Source: JARRQB01 sp965368585 (lineage in GTDB: Bacteria > Pseudomonadota > Gammaproteobacteria > Chromatiales > Chromatiaceae). Taken from it: a stretch of 22,008 nt of DNA. The notes beneath the pieces were generated by a model. The model saw nothing but the letters and a program-made list of their open reading frames with translations, had not been told where the DNA came from and ran no database searches. This document shows, one piece after another, positions 21,951-22,008 of the stretch. The stretch covers positions 1-22,008 of the forward strand of contig CBDUNM010000081.1 of the NCBI GenBank assembly GCA_965368585.1, read 5' to 3'. The number at the start of each line of letters is the position of its first letter. Within the stretch, counting starts at the first letter, position 1. The position numbers were made by a program, and so were the translations under genes.

Positions 21951-22008
21951 GGAGGGGTTCCCGAGCGGTCAAAGGGATCAGACTGTAAATCTGACGGCTC
22001 AGCCTTCG
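21951..22008 (+). tRNA. tRNA-Tyr, anticodon GTA, cut by window end
   Basis: The first 58 bases are present: acceptor 5' strand GGAGGGG, D-arm CCGAGCGGTC, and anticodon stem-loop with GTA at 21985-21987, closely like the E. coli tRNA-Tyr. The long variable arm begins at the window edge and the 3' half lies outside. In gammaproteobacteria this tRNA usually leads a cluster before tuf. Confidence 0.93.

Noticed and set aside
1..22008. CRISPR array, prophage, insertion sequence or replication origin
   Set aside because: No spaced short repeats, transposase, integrase, phage gene or clustered DnaA boxes were noticed; the only integration-like sign is the repeated tRNA 3' end.

Overview
The window reads as an ordinary chromosomal stretch of a gammaproteobacterium with fairly high GC content. 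The main evidence is gene order: hemA-prfA-prmC on one strand, diverging from a TPR lipoprotein, ispE, tRNA-Gln, prs, rplY and pth on the other. This is the arrangement known from Pseudomonas and many Chromatiales-like lineages. I cannot name a genus from sequence alone. Coding density is high and no gene-free stretch exceeds 300 bases.

Layout. (1) 1-1806, plus strand: the 3' part of gatB, then a FemAB-like acyltransferase of the exosortase/PEP-CTERM-associated type. (2) 1970-8244, minus strand: a diguanylate cyclase, then (in transcription order from the right) hemA, prfA, prmC, a conserved unknown protein with a Cys-rich tail, a YqiA-like esterase and a small class I methyltransferase. (3) 8245-14033, plus strand: a divergent control region, a TPR lipoprotein, ispE, tRNA-Gln(TTG), prs, rplY and pth. 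lolB, which normally lies between the TPR gene and ispE, is absent. (4) 14129-20136, minus strand: an envelope cassette transcribed as LolA-like periplasmic protein, DUF1302 outer-membrane protein, then RND/MMPL exporter. It has its own candidate promoter/operator and an internal terminator-like hairpin. (5) 20394-21731, minus strand: UDP-glucose 6-dehydrogenase. (6) 21951-end: the start of tRNA-Tyr(GTA), with a clear promoter.

How the genes fit together. Regions 1-3 are mostly housekeeping: tRNA amidation, tetrapyrrole entry, translation termination, isoprenoid and PRPP synthesis, a ribosomal protein, and peptidyl-tRNA recycling. Region 4 looks like a three-part inner membrane-periplasm-outer membrane system moving a hydrophobic or lipid-like substrate; the substrate is unknown. 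Ugd supplies UDP-glucuronate for polysaccharide. The FemAB-like protein and the diguanylate cyclase also point to a cell-surface or exopolysaccharide lifestyle.

The most unusual item is not a gene. Between tRNA-Gln and prs there are two diverged tandem copies of a roughly 130-base unit. Each begins with the last 10 bases of the tRNA, including CCA, and each can fold into a similar multi-hairpin RNA. The 136 bases before the tRNA also form a run of hairpins.
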